Origin: Bradyrhizobium sp.
GTDB lineage: Bacteria > Pseudomonadota > Alphaproteobacteria > Rhizobiales > Xanthobacteraceae
DNA: 64,000 nt
Reading direction: 5' to 3'
Assembly (NCBI RefSeq): GCF_027451485.1
Contig: NZ_DAIDJE010000114.1
Location: 1 to 64,000, forward strand
The notes under the pieces are model-generated. The model was not told the origin of the DNA and made no database searches. It saw only the letters and a list, made by a program, of their open reading frames with translations. Below, one piece after another: positions 1 through 8,044 of this stretch; the first letter of the stretch is position 1; each line of letters opens with the position of its first letter. The position numbers and the translations under genes are program-made.

Positions 1-1643
1 GATGTGGCCGTGAAAAAGAAGTTCGGCGATGCGCAGGACTGAAGGCTGGGTGGAATATTGGGAATATTCGCGTTCGCGACGTTATCCTCGTTATTGTAGA
101 TCGTCGTTGGATTCTGAATCGGCTCGTAGGGAATATAGAGCACGGCAACGGTGATGCCGCGGTTCTTGAGCGGTTGGCAGGGAGACGATGTCCCCGAAGC
201 CATCACGGTGGCGCTGTTGCTTCCCGAGAAACCGCAGCAAGTTTGAAAGTTCTGCGCGCCGTCAGTCACGAGAAAAACGAATGGCTTCGTATTCGTGGGT
301 GAGCTGCCGTCTCCGACTTGGCCGCCACCGGAGGGTGGGATCGTCGTATTCATGGAGGGAAAGGCGTTTTCAAAATGCGTCCCGCCGGAGCCGAGGCCGA
401 GGTTCGGGCTGTTTCCGGTATCAAGCAGCGTGGCAAGGTTGGCCGCCGCATAGTTGATCGTGCCCGGAGTGGTGGGCGAGGCATTGATGGCGGAAGTGAG
501 CGGAGAATAGGCGTAGAGATATCGAATGAACGGGTAGAGCCCGATGCGGAATTGATCGGGGACAACCTCGTTCTTGTTGGCCGTCGCGAACAATCCGTCT
601 ACGCCTTGCGTAGCCATTGTGGCGTTCAAGGCGGTGCCGACCGCGTCGGCGCGCAACTGGATGCAGGCGTCCGTGCCTTCCGTGGGGCAGGATGTAACTG
701 CCGTCAGACTATTCGACATGCTCTTGGAATTGCCAGTCAGGAGCGAATTCGGGCCAGTAAGCGACGAGGTCACGTTCGGAAGCATCGCAGACGGCAATAC
801 CTGGCCGCCCTTCATGGGATATTGGGTTTTTGTCTGGGAAGTAATTGATGAGTTGAGAAGAGCTTGGTACCCGGACTGACTGACGCGCGTGATGAGATAG
901 CCCAGACAATAGCCGTTCGTTGGATACGCTGAATATGCGGGGAGGACGCCAGAACTGGCCGTTTGGCCAACAGGCGGAGCGGTGCACGATCCTTGCGACT
1001 GGAAATGGCACGCGAAGGTACAGCCATTGGGGTAGGAGCGGAAGTTGTCCGGGTTGATCGCGGCCAGCCGGGTTTGTTCAGCATTGGTCGACGGCAACCC
1101 CATCGACCCCGAAACATCCAGCATGACGTAGAAATCCAGATACATGGGCAGCGACGAGCTTGCGCTCGAGCTGCCCGATACCGTCAGCGACTTGAACCCA
1201 ACCACGTTCATGAAGATGGTTGGCACCGTGGCGTTGAAGGTAACCGTCGAGGTCAGGTTCACACCCGTCTTTGTGACGACGGCTGTGGTCGGCGGCATGT
1301 TCAAGGTGAACAAATTTGCGCCGGGATTGGGATTGCCGGGATTGTAGACGTTGTTGATGTTGCCTAAAAAGATATTCATGGCGTCCGTCTGAGCGGTAGC
1401 GACGGTGCCGTTGCCGCTCATCTGCGATGCGGCTAGCCAGCCTTGCGAGTTCTTCGAGATCGATGCGACCGCCGCAGCGTCCGCCGCTGATTGCAGCTTG
1501 GCCCTCATTCGTGACGCTTCCGAATAGTCGACGCCGCAGCCGACGGCCGCGAGAACCGGTAGGCAGGCGATCCCGAAGATCACGGCGATATTGCCGCGCT
1601 TGTCCTTGCAGAAGCGGTTGATCAAGGCCGAGAGGGTGCGCAT
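1..1643 (-). CDS. TadG-like pilus-assembly protein with a von Willebrand factor A domain (3' end outside the window)
   Basis: No stop codon occurs before the left edge, so the C-terminus is missing. The start ATG at 1643 gives MRTLSALINRFCKDKRGNIA, followed by the TadE/TadG hydrophobic segment (about residues 14-40) and an AADAAA-type helix. A VWA domain begins near residue 170 with a MIDAS motif DVSGS at about residue 176, and FLVTDGAQ lies near residue 457. TadG proteins are envelope-anchored accessory components of Flp/Tad pili, which serve in adhesion and biofilm formation. Two TadE-like genes lie just beyond mutT on the same strand, so all three probably belong to one minor-pilin group. 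The Tad secretion ATPase and prepilin peptidase are not in the window. Family assignment is confident; the exact role is inferred. Confidence 0.85.
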   Translation of the reverse strand, partial: MRTLSALINRFCKDKRGNIAVIFGIACLPVLAAVGCGVDYSEASRMRAKLQSAADAAAVASISKNSQGWLAASQMSGNGTVATAQTDAMNIFLGNINNVYNPGNPNPGANLFTLNMPPTTAVVTKTGVNLTSTVTFNATVPTIFMNVVGFKSLTVSGSSSASSSLPMYLDFYVMLDVSGSMGLPSTNAEQTRLAAINPDNFRSYPNGCTFACHFQSQGSCTAPPVGQTASSGVLPAYSAYPTNGYCLGYLITRVSQSGYQALLNSSITSQTKTQYPMKGGQVLPSAMLPNVTSSLTGPNSLLTGNSKSMSNSLTAVTSCPTEGTDACIQLRADAVGTALNATMATQGVDGLFATANKNEVVPDQFRIGLYPFIRYLYAYSPLTSAINASPTTPGTINYAAANLATLLDTGNSPNLGLGSGGTHFENAFPSMNTTIPPSGGGQVGDGSSPTNTKPFVFLVTDGAQNFQTCCGFSGSNSATVMASGTSSPCQPLKNRGITVAVLYIPYEPIQNPTTIYNNEDNVANANIPNIPPSLQSCASPNFFFTAT

Positions 1644-1814
1644 GGGTCATGCCTGTGTCGATTGACTCCCGTACTGATCTATTGGCGGAGAATTAAATTC
1701 GGCTTATTGCGATTGAAGAATCGCGCGCCTAATAGAGTTAACAAACCCTTCCCGCGCTCATCGAGCCAGCGGGCTCGGCTCTTCTCAATCAATGGCCAGT
1801 GAACGCCGGCAATC

Positions 1815-2225
1815 ATGAGCGACATCAAACTGACCCTGGTCGTGGCTTGCGCCTTGATCGACACCGACAACCGCGTGCTGATCGCGCAGCGGCCGGAAGG
1901 CAAGGCAATGGCGGGCCTGTGGGAATTTCCCGGCGGCAAGATCGAGCCCGGCGAACGGCCGGAAGCCACGCTCATTCGCGAACTTCACGAGGAACTCGGC
2001 ATCACCGTGAAGGAAGCTTGCCTCGCGCCGCTGACCTTCGCGAGCCACGCCTATGAGGCGTTCCATCTCCTGATGCCACTTTACATCTGCCGGCGCTGGG
2101 AAGGTGACGCGATCGCGCGCGAGGGACAGAAGCTTGCATGGGTCCGCGTCAACAAGCTGCGCGACTATCCGATGCCGCCTGCGGATATTCCCCTGATCCC
2201 GCATTTGGTCGATCTCTTGATGTGA
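1815..2225 (+). CDS. mutT: MutT-type Nudix hydrolase (8-oxo-dGTP diphosphatase)
   Basis: This 136-residue protein carries a perfect Nudix box: G41, E47, R55-E56, E59-E60 and G62 match GX5EX7REUXEEXGU. Its size and the N-terminal strand followed by LIAQRPEGKAMAGLWEFPGG are typical of bacterial MutT. The family hydrolyses 8-oxo-dGTP to the monophosphate and so prevents A:T to C:G transversions. It is a single plus-strand gene between minus-strand Tad genes, so it is probably transcribed alone. Substrate preference is inferred from family resemblance; other Nudix substrates remain possible. Confidence 0.9.
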   Translation: MSDIKLTLVVACALIDTDNRVLIAQRPEGKAMAGLWEFPGGKIEPGERPEATLIRELHEELGITVKEACLAPLTFASHAYEAFHLLMPLYICRRWEGDAIAREGQKLAWVRVNKLRDYPMPPADIPLIPHLVDLLM

Positions 2226-2352
2226 CCGACGCTGCAGGCTTGAGCCGCGCAGACATCATGTTCGAAAAGGGCTCTTGCGAAGAGAACGGATTGCCGGGTC
2301 AAGCAGGCAACAAAGCTTGTCTTGCCTTGACGGGGTTCAATTCAGGCCGCAG

Positions 2353-2991
2353 TCAGGATGTCGGGCAGGTCGCAGGCGATGGCGTCGAAGGATAGAACAC
2401 GCAGGTCGACTGCCGCGGCAAGGCATAGGCGACATCGCTCAGCGTTATGGCCGCAGTCATGGTCCCAAAACTGCCAAGTGACGGCGTGTAAACGGTGTTG
2501 ACCTCGCTGAAAATGATATATTGGTTCGCTATGATCGCGTGCGTCGTCGGATCCGTTGCGATCATGCTCTGCGGAATCGGAACCTGGGAGCTGATGGAAC
2601 GCGGTGCAGATCCCACGCTCCATTGAACCCGTGCGATGCCCGACGAGGGATCAATGTACAACTCCGAAATCGTCATGTTCGGCGCGGGATAGGCGGGTTG
2701 CACATAGGGCACCATGATCAGGTTGGCCGCGCCAAAGAAATTCGTCAAATCGGTATCGGAAGCGCTCGCCCCCTGCGACGTCAGGTTCGCGATGGTACGT
2801 GCCACCAGTGAAACCTTGCGATCTACCGCCAGGCCAGAACAAACTTCCACCGTGCTGAACAACAGCACCAGCATGATCGGGACAATCACGGCGAACTCGG
2901 TCGCTGCGATGCCGCGGCAATCACGAAAGAATGCGGCGATCACAGAGCACCCGCGAATACGGCGTTTCATCGGTCCTTTGGCAAGGCTCAT
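2353..2991 (-). CDS. TadE-like pseudopilin-family protein
   Basis: The start at 2991 overlaps the stop of the upstream TadE-like gene as ATGA, which favours it over an in-frame ATG at 3108. The 212-residue product has a short basic N-terminus, then RGIAATEFAVIVPIMLVLLF (about residues 26-45), the TadE signature of a conserved Glu inside a single hydrophobic segment. The remainder is a periplasmic domain rich in Ser, Thr and Pro. TadE-like proteins are pseudopilins of the Tad/Flp system. The tight overlap implies translational coupling with its neighbour. Confidence 0.8.
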   Translation of the reverse strand: MSLAKGPMKRRIRGCSVIAAFFRDCRGIAATEFAVIVPIMLVLLFSTVEVCSGLAVDRKVSLVARTIANLTSQGASASDTDLTNFFGAANLIMVPYVQPAYPAPNMTISELYIDPSSGIARVQWSVGSAPRSISSQVPIPQSMIATDPTTHAIIANQYIIFSEVNTVYTPSLGSFGTMTAAITLSDVAYALPRQSTCVFYPSTPSPATCPTS

Positions 2992-3590
2992 GTCGAGCAG
3001 GCCCCCGCGTAAGGCTCGTTGCGGAACGCCGCCGTTGCACTGAGCAAGCGGATATTGCCCTTCAGATTTGAGATGTTGTAGCCGAGCCCGGTGACGAACA
3101 TCTGCCATGGATAGTACAAAGTGAGCGTGACGACGCTGCAGGATCCGCCAGGATTGAATTTAAGCTTGGTGGGATCGAAACTTCCGTTGGTCACCGGGTA
3201 GGCGATATTCAGATTGGAGAATTGGGAGGGATCGCTCTCGACATCGACACCTATGCTGTTGCAGTTAAGCACTGGCTGGGACTGGTTGCAGACGACGTTA
3301 GTTATGAACGTTGCCGCAGTGTTCCCGGCGGCCTGGGATTGCCCGGTCATAATCTGGCGAGCCGACTCCTGCGCAACGGTCTCGAGGATTTGACTCGCAA
3401 AGAACATCAATCCCGTCTCGATGATCGCAAACAACAATGCGAAAAAGACCGGCGCGACCAGCGCAAATTCGACAGCTGCCGAACCGCGGCGGTTGCGGCC
3501 AAATCGGCGAAGCATATCTCTGGCAAAGGCTGTTCGTGCAGCGCGTGACGACATCAAGAGAACTCGCACAGGTGACGGTTGGCCGGTCAT
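2988..3590 (-). CDS. TadE-like pseudopilin-family protein
   Basis: The product is 200 residues, with RRGSAAVEFALVAPVFFALL at about residues 34-53, the TadE/TadG transmembrane signature with its conserved Glu. An extracytoplasmic domain follows with several cysteines (NVVCNQ, VLNCN, GGSCSV, GACST), so disulphides are likely. A shorter start at 3554 (MSSRAART) is also possible. Its stop overlaps the start of the next TadE-like gene by 4 bases. Together with the TadG-like gene it forms a Tad minor-component cluster without visible assembly machinery. Confidence 0.8.
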   Translation of the reverse strand: MTGQPSPVRVLLMSSRAARTAFARDMLRRFGRNRRGSAAVEFALVAPVFFALLFAIIETGLMFFASQILETVAQESARQIMTGQSQAAGNTAATFITNVVCNQSQPVLNCNSIGVDVESDPSQFSNLNIAYPVTNGSFDPTKLKFNPGGSCSVVTLTLYYPWQMFVTGLGYNISNLKGNIRLLSATAAFRNEPYAGACST

Positions 3591-3714
3591 CCAACAGTAG
3601 TGAAGAGTTATTGTCGAAATGTTTGCGGCAATGACGCGGGGCCGAAAGTCCCGTTAACGGCGCGTTAATCTTTTGCGCCGCGTAGCGTGGGCGGCCAGCC
3701 TTGATGCGCTCGTC

Positions 3715-3758
3715 ACATGCGGGCATAGCCCTTTGAAGAACCGCCTCGCTTCCGCGAT
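3715..3758. repeat. Degenerate copy of a GGGCATAGCC palindromic intergenic repeat
   Basis: The stretch GGGCATAGCC followed by an imperfect arm (CTTTGAAGAACCG) resembles the better copy at 28358-28400. It sits immediately downstream of the methyltransferase gene that ends at 3765. Only two copies were seen in this window. I recognise the motif as common between Bradyrhizobium genes, which is recall and not a search result. Confidence 0.45.
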
Positions 3759-3764
3759 CCGGAG

Positions 3765-4634
3765 TCAGGTCCTGGTCGCGTTCCTCACCGCCTCTTCCAA
3801 GCTGACTTTGGCCGATCCCGGCTTGAGCGGCTTGGGCTGGCTTTCATGCGGCGCCCAGCCTGACAGCCAGACGATATCGAAGGTGGCGCGAATGCGGCCA
3901 TCGGGATCGGCAAAGCGTTCGCGGTAGATTTCCGCCATTCGCAACATCGTGGCCCGGCGGGTCGGCGTTCGCCGGCGTTCCACCAGGACGTTGGTCGCGC
4001 CCATCCTCCGCAGGTCCTGCATCAGGTCGAATGCGCTGTCGTAGCGCACGACGATGCGGTCGACATCGGCGACGGGAAGAGCGAATCCTGCGCGCTGCAA
4101 CAGCGCGCCGACATCGCGCAGGTCGGCAAACGGCGCGACGCGCGGCGAGACGCCGCTCTCCAATTCGGATTCCGCTGCCGCGAAAGACTGCCGCAACTCG
4201 ACGAGCGTATCGCCGCCCATCATGGCCGCCATCAGCAATCCGTCCGGGCGCAACGCGCGGCGGATCTGCACCAGAGCGCCGGGCAGATCATTGACGAACT
4301 GAAGGGCGAGCGCGGAAACCGCAAGGTCGAGCGATCCCGCATCAAGAGACAGCGGCTCGGACTCGCGCTCCGGCAGATCAATGCGCGCATAATGATCGAA
4401 GCGGTGGGCGAGCGCGCGACCGACCTGCTCACCTTGCGTTCCGACCTCGGCGACGTCTCTGAAATCCCGCAACACCGCACTCAGCCGCTCCGCCATGTCG
4501 CCGGCGACGCGGTCGAGCAGAAAGGTTGCCGGCCCCAGCCGCTCTGCCCGGTCAAGTCGGGCACGCAGCAAGGCGCGGTCGAACAGGACAGGGGAAGCCG
4601 GGGCGGAAACCATACCGGTAGGTACGCGCACCAT
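3765..4634 (-). CDS. SAM-dependent methyltransferase-fold protein, NDUFAF5/BioC-like
   Basis: The 289-residue protein opens with a segment typical of alphaproteobacterial NDUFAF5 homologues (LFDRALLRARLDRAERLG), continues through a weak SAM motif I (VAEVGTQGE) and SLDLAVSALALQFVNDLPGA, and ends with SGWAPHESQPKPLKPGSAKV. Human NDUFAF5 hydroxylates an arginine of a complex I subunit, and bacterial relatives are usually annotated only as methyltransferases. The acidic SAM-binding loop is not the classical DxGxGxG. Function is therefore inferred: complex I maturation or methyl transfer. It is a single gene on the minus strand. Confidence 0.75.
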   Translation of the reverse strand: MVRVPTGMVSAPASPVLFDRALLRARLDRAERLGPATFLLDRVAGDMAERLSAVLRDFRDVAEVGTQGEQVGRALAHRFDHYARIDLPERESEPLSLDAGSLDLAVSALALQFVNDLPGALVQIRRALRPDGLLMAAMMGGDTLVELRQSFAAAESELESGVSPRVAPFADLRDVGALLQRAGFALPVADVDRIVVRYDSAFDLMQDLRRMGATNVLVERRRTPTRRATMLRMAEIYRERFADPDGRIRATFDIVWLSGWAPHESQPKPLKPGSAKVSLEEAVRNATRT

Positions 4635-4720
4635 CCCGGGCTGACAAGCGGCCCCTTTTTGGTGTAAATAGACTCTTAATAGATACTTTTCAGTACCCGC
4701 GTGAGAGGCTAGCGTTTTGC

Positions 4721-4921
4721 ATGGCCACAGAAAAAGCCGAAACCGACCGCGTTCCAGTCACGTTGGCCCTTTCGACCATCGCGTATCTTGAAAAGCTGGT
4801 CAGACAGGGAACCCACGGAACAAGTGTACCTGGCGTAGCGAGGACCCTGATCGAGGAAGGCATCCGTCTCGCCATCAAGGACGGGCTGCTTTCGATCCGC
4901 GACAACGGCAAGACCCCGTAA
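4721..4921 (+). CDS. Small ribbon-helix-helix-like protein
   Basis: The 66-residue product reads VPVTLALSTIAYLEKLVRQG in its first half, followed by SVPGVARTLIEEGIRLAIKD. A short N-terminal strand and two helices with this spacing resemble a ribbon-helix-helix DNA-binding fold of MetJ/Arc type. A GAGAGG sequence about 12 bases upstream is a weak ribosome-binding site. It lies just upstream of the GcrA gene on the same strand (81-base gap). I cannot assign a target; it may be a small transcription factor or an antitoxin-like protein without a visible toxin partner. Confidence 0.6.
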   Translation: MATEKAETDRVPVTLALSTIAYLEKLVRQGTHGTSVPGVARTLIEEGIRLAIKDGLLSIRDNGKTP

Positions 4922-5002
4922 GAAGCGGCATTCGGGACGGTTTGGCGACTGGGAGGCCTATGGGGAAGCCGGCGTGACCGGCTCATAGTTTGGGACTTTC
5001 AA

Positions 5003-5470
5003 ATGCCCGCCAACGAACCGACCTGGACCACGGAACGCATCGAACTTCTGAAAATTCATTTCTCGGCCGGCCTGTCCTGCCGTGAAATCGCCGGCGAAAT
5101 CGGGGTGAGCCGCAATGCCGTGATCGGCAAGCTCTCGCGCCTCAACCTGACCCGGGAAAAGAAACCCGAGATACGACGGGCGAGCAGCAAGACAAATCGC
5201 CCGCGCTCGGTACCGCGGCTGCAATACCGGATCCTGCGCAAATTGTTTGCCGAACCGGTGCCGGCGGAAGACGGCGAGGCGATCCACAGCGAACGGCACT
5301 GCTCGTTGCTTGAACTGAGCGAGGAAAGGTGCCGCTGGCCCATTAACAGTCCCGGCGAAGAGGACTTCTGCTTCTGCGGCAACCGGCCGCTCGGCGGATT
5401 GCCCTATTGCGCCGGCCATAGCCGGCTTGCCTATCAGGCCAGCTCCCGCCAGCGTGTCGCGCGGGGATAA
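5003..5470 (+). CDS. gcrA: GcrA family cell-cycle regulator
   Basis: The 155-residue protein begins WTTERIELLKIHFSAGLSCR and continues EIAGEIGVSRNAVIGKLSRL, which is the GcrA helix-turn-helix signature. A C-terminal domain with Cys and Trp residues follows (CRWP, FCFCG, LPYCAGHSRLAY). In Caulobacter GcrA binds sigma70 and stimulates promoters containing CcrM-methylated GANTC sites. The length is slightly below Caulobacter GcrA, as is common in Rhizobiales, which often carry several paralogues. Whether this is the master regulator or a paralogue cannot be told from one window. Confidence 0.85.
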   Translation: MPANEPTWTTERIELLKIHFSAGLSCREIAGEIGVSRNAVIGKLSRLNLTREKKPEIRRASSKTNRPRSVPRLQYRILRKLFAEPVPAEDGEAIHSERHCSLLELSEERCRWPINSPGEEDFCFCGNRPLGGLPYCAGHSRLAYQASSRQRVARG

Positions 5471-5475
5471 TCGTC

Positions 5476-5754
5476 CTAAATTGACGAGACGCCCCAGGCG
5501 AGAAATACCCGGGTGGCCCGCCAGAACCACGTCTTGCCGTCGCGGGCCGCTTGCAGGCTGAGGACTCGCGTATTCCAGGCGGGGTCATGGCGGAAGCGGA
5601 TGTTTTCAATCCTGAAATCATCCTGCCTTCGCTTCCACTCCGTCACCCAGGCCAGGTGCACCTCATCGAGGTGCCGGCGAAGCTTGACGAATTCGGTCTG
5701 ACGAAGACTGGAGACTTCGATCTGGTAGGGGCGAGGAAAAATAACCCTGAGCAT
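5476..5754 (-). CDS. Conserved-looking hypothetical protein (92 aa)
   Basis: I do not recognise this family. The reading frame is open over 92 codons and has a protein-like composition, with charged and aromatic clusters (AWVTEWKRRQDDFRIENIRF) and a C-terminal segment KTWFWRATRVFLAWGVSSI that could be a short amphipathic or membrane helix. No clear ribosome-binding site precedes the ATG. It converges with the GcrA gene, leaving 5 bases between the stop codons. A competing plus-strand frame at 5551-5898 looks less protein-like because it runs into a palindromic repeat. Confidence 0.4.
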   Translation of the reverse strand: MLRVIFPRPYQIEVSSLRQTEFVKLRRHLDEVHLAWVTEWKRRQDDFRIENIRFRHDPAWNTRVLSLQAARDGKTWFWRATRVFLAWGVSSI

Positions 5755-5839
5755 GGCGATCCGGCTTCACGGCAGATCATTCACGACCCCAGTTCAGCTA
5801 ACGGCAGACAATGGGTTCAGCAAGGCCGCCCGATGTCTT

Positions 5840-5915
5840 CTAGTGGTCCGATTCTAACATTCGCTTTCCTTCTCAGCGGCCACTTTTGCGAATGTTAGAA
5901 TCGCAGGACCACTAG
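5840..5915. repeat. Palindromic intergenic repeat, family A copy 1
   Basis: The left arm 5840-5864 (CTAGTGGTCC then GATTCTAACATTCGC) pairs with the right arm 5888-5915. Pairing is perfect apart from a 3-base bulge (TGC) in the right arm, and the loop is about 23 bases. The element lies between the hypothetical gene and comF. Related copies occur at 5930, 40537, 45472 and 51637. Confidence 0.85.
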
Positions 5916-5929
5916 CAAATATACGTTTC

Positions 5930-6007
5930 TAGTGGAGTTCAGGATTTGACATTCGCTTTTTTGAACTCGCGGCCAGGTGGGTAGCGAATGTCAAATCCAC
6001 TCCACTA
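5930..6007. repeat. Palindromic intergenic repeat, family A copy 2
   Basis: The left arm 5930-5957 (TAGTGGAGT, TCA, GGATTTGACATTCGCT) pairs perfectly with the right arm 5983-6007 except for a 3-base bulge (TCA). It shares the TAGTGG end and the ACATTCGC core with copy 1 only 15 bases away, so the two form a tandem pair of large potential hairpins just upstream of comF. Confidence 0.85.
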
Positions 6008-6048
6008 TCCGCTTGAGCCTTCGCCGGGTCGACGATAGCGTTTGGTCC

Positions 6049-6852
6049 ATGGACGCTGAGCCCTCCCGTTCCATCGCCTCGCATTTCCTCGGCGCGTTCT
6101 CGGCATGCCGGGGGGCACTGGCGCATGCGGCCAAGCTCGCACTCGACATCGCATTGCCAACCCTGTGCGTGGCCTGCCGCGAGCCGGTCGAAGGCGAAGG
6201 CGTCTGCGCCACTTGCTGGGCCAAGCTGTCGTTCATCGCGCCGCCGTTTTGCCCGCGCCTCGGCATTCCCTTTGTCTACGATCCCGGGCCCGACATGCTC
6301 TCGATGGAGGCGATCGCCAATCCGCCAGCCTATACACGGGCCCGCGCCGCCGTGCGCTATGACGACGTCGCGCGAAAGCTGGTGCACGCGTTGAAATACC
6401 AGGACCGCACGGACCTGGCGCCGCCGATGGGCCGCTGGATGGCGCGGGCTGGGCGGGAACTGCTGGACGGCGCCGACGCACTCGTGCCTGTCCCGCTGCA
6501 TTGGCGACGCGGCTGGAGCCGCCGCTACAATCAATCGGGGGCGCTGGCCCGCATCATCGCACGGCAGTCTGGCGTTACGGTCGCTACCGAGGCGCTGCGC
6601 CGGATCCGTCCCACCGAGCAGCAGATCGGCCTGTCGCGGCCGCAGCGCGCCAGCAATGTGCAGGGCGCATTCAAAGTGGCACCCGATCGGGAGCACCTGA
6701 TCGCCGGCCGCCGGGTGGTGCTGATCGATGACGTGCTGACGTCAGGCGCAACGGTGGATGCCTGCGCGCGGGCGCTCCTGCGCGCGAAAGCAGCCGCTGT
6801 CGACGTGCTGGTCTTTGCCCGGGTTGTGGATAGCCACCGAACTCCCATATAA
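6049..6852 (+). CDS. comF: ComF family phosphoribosyltransferase-like protein
   Basis: I chose the ATG at 6049 (MDAEPSRS) because an in-frame upstream ATG at 5977 would place coding sequence inside a palindromic repeat. The 267-residue product has an N-terminal zinc-finger-like part (LCVACREPVEGEGVCATCW, then PPFCPR) and a C-terminal PRPP-binding motif RRVVLIDDVLTSGATVDACA. ComF proteins support DNA uptake in competent bacteria and are also found widely in species not known to be competent. It is followed by grxC, a nitrilase gene and a DUF1178 gene on the same strand. Confidence 0.85.
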   Translation: MDAEPSRSIASHFLGAFSACRGALAHAAKLALDIALPTLCVACREPVEGEGVCATCWAKLSFIAPPFCPRLGIPFVYDPGPDMLSMEAIANPPAYTRARAAVRYDDVARKLVHALKYQDRTDLAPPMGRWMARAGRELLDGADALVPVPLHWRRGWSRRYNQSGALARIIARQSGVTVATEALRRIRPTEQQIGLSRPQRASNVQGAFKVAPDREHLIAGRRVVLIDDVLTSGATVDACARALLRAKAAAVDVLVFARVVDSHRTPI

Positions 6853-6893
6853 TCCATCATTCTGGTCACCTTTTGCATCGGTCCCAACGCGAC

Positions 6894-7169
6894 ATGCCTG
6901 CTGCGATCGAAATCTACACCCGTCCCGGCTGCGGATATTGTACCGCGGCCAAAAGCCTGCTGGCGCGGAAGAATGCCGCCTTCAAGGAGCTGAGCACCGC
7001 GTCCGACCCGGACGTTCGCCAGCAGATGTACGACCGCGTCGGAAATGGCGCGACCTTCCCGCAGATTTTCATCGGCAAAACCCATGTCGGTGGCTGCGAC
7101 GAATTGTATGCGCTCGATCGCGCCGGCAAGCTTGACGCGTTGCTCGCTGGCGAAGGGGCCAGCTTATGA
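6894..7169 (+). CDS. grxC: Glutaredoxin 3
   Basis: The 91-residue product starts MPAAIEIYTRPGCGYCTAAK with the redox pair C13-GY-C16. TFPQIFIGKTHVGGCDEL carries the cis-proline and glutathione-binding GG. This is the dithiol Grx3 class, which reduces disulphides with glutathione. The start at 6894 is preferred over 6873 because it begins directly at the fold. The stop codon overlaps the next gene's start (ATGA, 7166-7169), so the two are translationally coupled. Confidence 0.92.
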   Translation: MPAAIEIYTRPGCGYCTAAKSLLARKNAAFKELSTASDPDVRQQMYDRVGNGATFPQIFIGKTHVGGCDELYALDRAGKLDALLAGEGASL

Positions 7170-8044
7170 GCGCCGATCGCTCCTTTACCGCCGCCATGGT
7201 GCAGATGCGGACGGGCCTGTTGCCTGAGCCGAGCCTTGAGCAGGGCATTAAATTGATCAGGCAGGCCGCGTCCCAGGGCGCCGATTATGTGCTCACCCCG
7301 GAAGTGAGCAATATGATGCAGCTGAACCGAAAGGCGCTGTTCGATCATCTTGCGGAGGAGGCCGACGATCTTTCCCTGAAGGCTTATCGTGCCCTCGCCG
7401 CCGAACTGAAAATCCATCTGCACATCGGATCGCTGGCGCTACGCGCCTCCCCAGAGCGCGCGGTCAATCGTTCGTTCCTGATCGGTCCGGACGGCGGCGT
7501 GATCGCCAGCTACGACAAGATCCACATGTTCGACATCGATCTGCCGGGCGGCGAAAGCTACCGCGAATCCGCCAACTACCAGCCTGGCGAGACCGCCGTG
7601 ATTGCCGACCTGCCCTGGGGGCGCATCGGCTTGACGATCTGTTACGACGTGCGTTTTCCCGCCCTTTATCGCGCGCTCGCCGAAAGCGGCGCCTCGTTCC
7701 TCAGCGTGCCGTCCGCCTTCACGCGAAAAACCGGAGAGGCGCATTGGCACACGCTGCTGCGCGCCCGCGCCATCGAGAATGGATGCTTCGTGTTTGCGGC
7801 CGCCCAATGTGGTCTGCACGAGAACAAGCGCGAGACGTACGGCCATTCGCTGATCATCGCGCCCTGGGGCGAGGTGCTGGCCGAGGGCGGCGGCGAGCCC
7901 GGCGTCTTCATGGCGAAGATCGATCCTTCGCTGGTCGAGACTGCACGCAAGGCGGTGCCGTCGCTGCAACACGGGCGGCGCTTTTCGGTCGCCGACCCGA
8001 AATCCGGCCCGGATTATCTGCACCTGGTGCGGGGATCGGCATGA
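7166..8044 (+). CDS. Carbon-nitrogen hydrolase of the nitrilase superfamily (Nit1-like)
   Basis: The 292-residue protein has the full catalytic triad: E46 in LTPEVSN, K118 in SYDKIHMFD and C159 in LTICYDVRFP. IHMFDIDLPGGESYRES is typical of the Nit branch, whose characterised members hydrolyse deaminated glutathione. The position directly after grxC, with a 4-base overlap, fits a role in glutathione metabolite repair. It also overlaps the DUF1178 gene by 4 bases. Substrate is inferred from subfamily and context; omega-amidase activity is the main alternative. Confidence 0.85.
   Translation: MSADRSFTAAMVQMRTGLLPEPSLEQGIKLIRQAASQGADYVLTPEVSNMMQLNRKALFDHLAEEADDLSLKAYRALAAELKIHLHIGSLALRASPERAVNRSFLIGPDGGVIASYDKIHMFDIDLPGGESYRESANYQPGETAVIADLPWGRIGLTICYDVRFPALYRALAESGASFLSVPSAFTRKTGEAHWHTLLRARAIENGCFVFAAAQCGLHENKRETYGHSLIIAPWGEVLAEGGGEPGVFMAKIDPSLVETARKAVPSLQHGRRFSVADPKSGPDYLHLVRGSA

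Noticed and set aside
5551-5898. 115-codon plus-strand frame opposite the 92-residue hypothetical gene
   Set aside because: Its last third runs through a palindromic repeat, so it is less likely than the minus-strand frame, though neither is certain.
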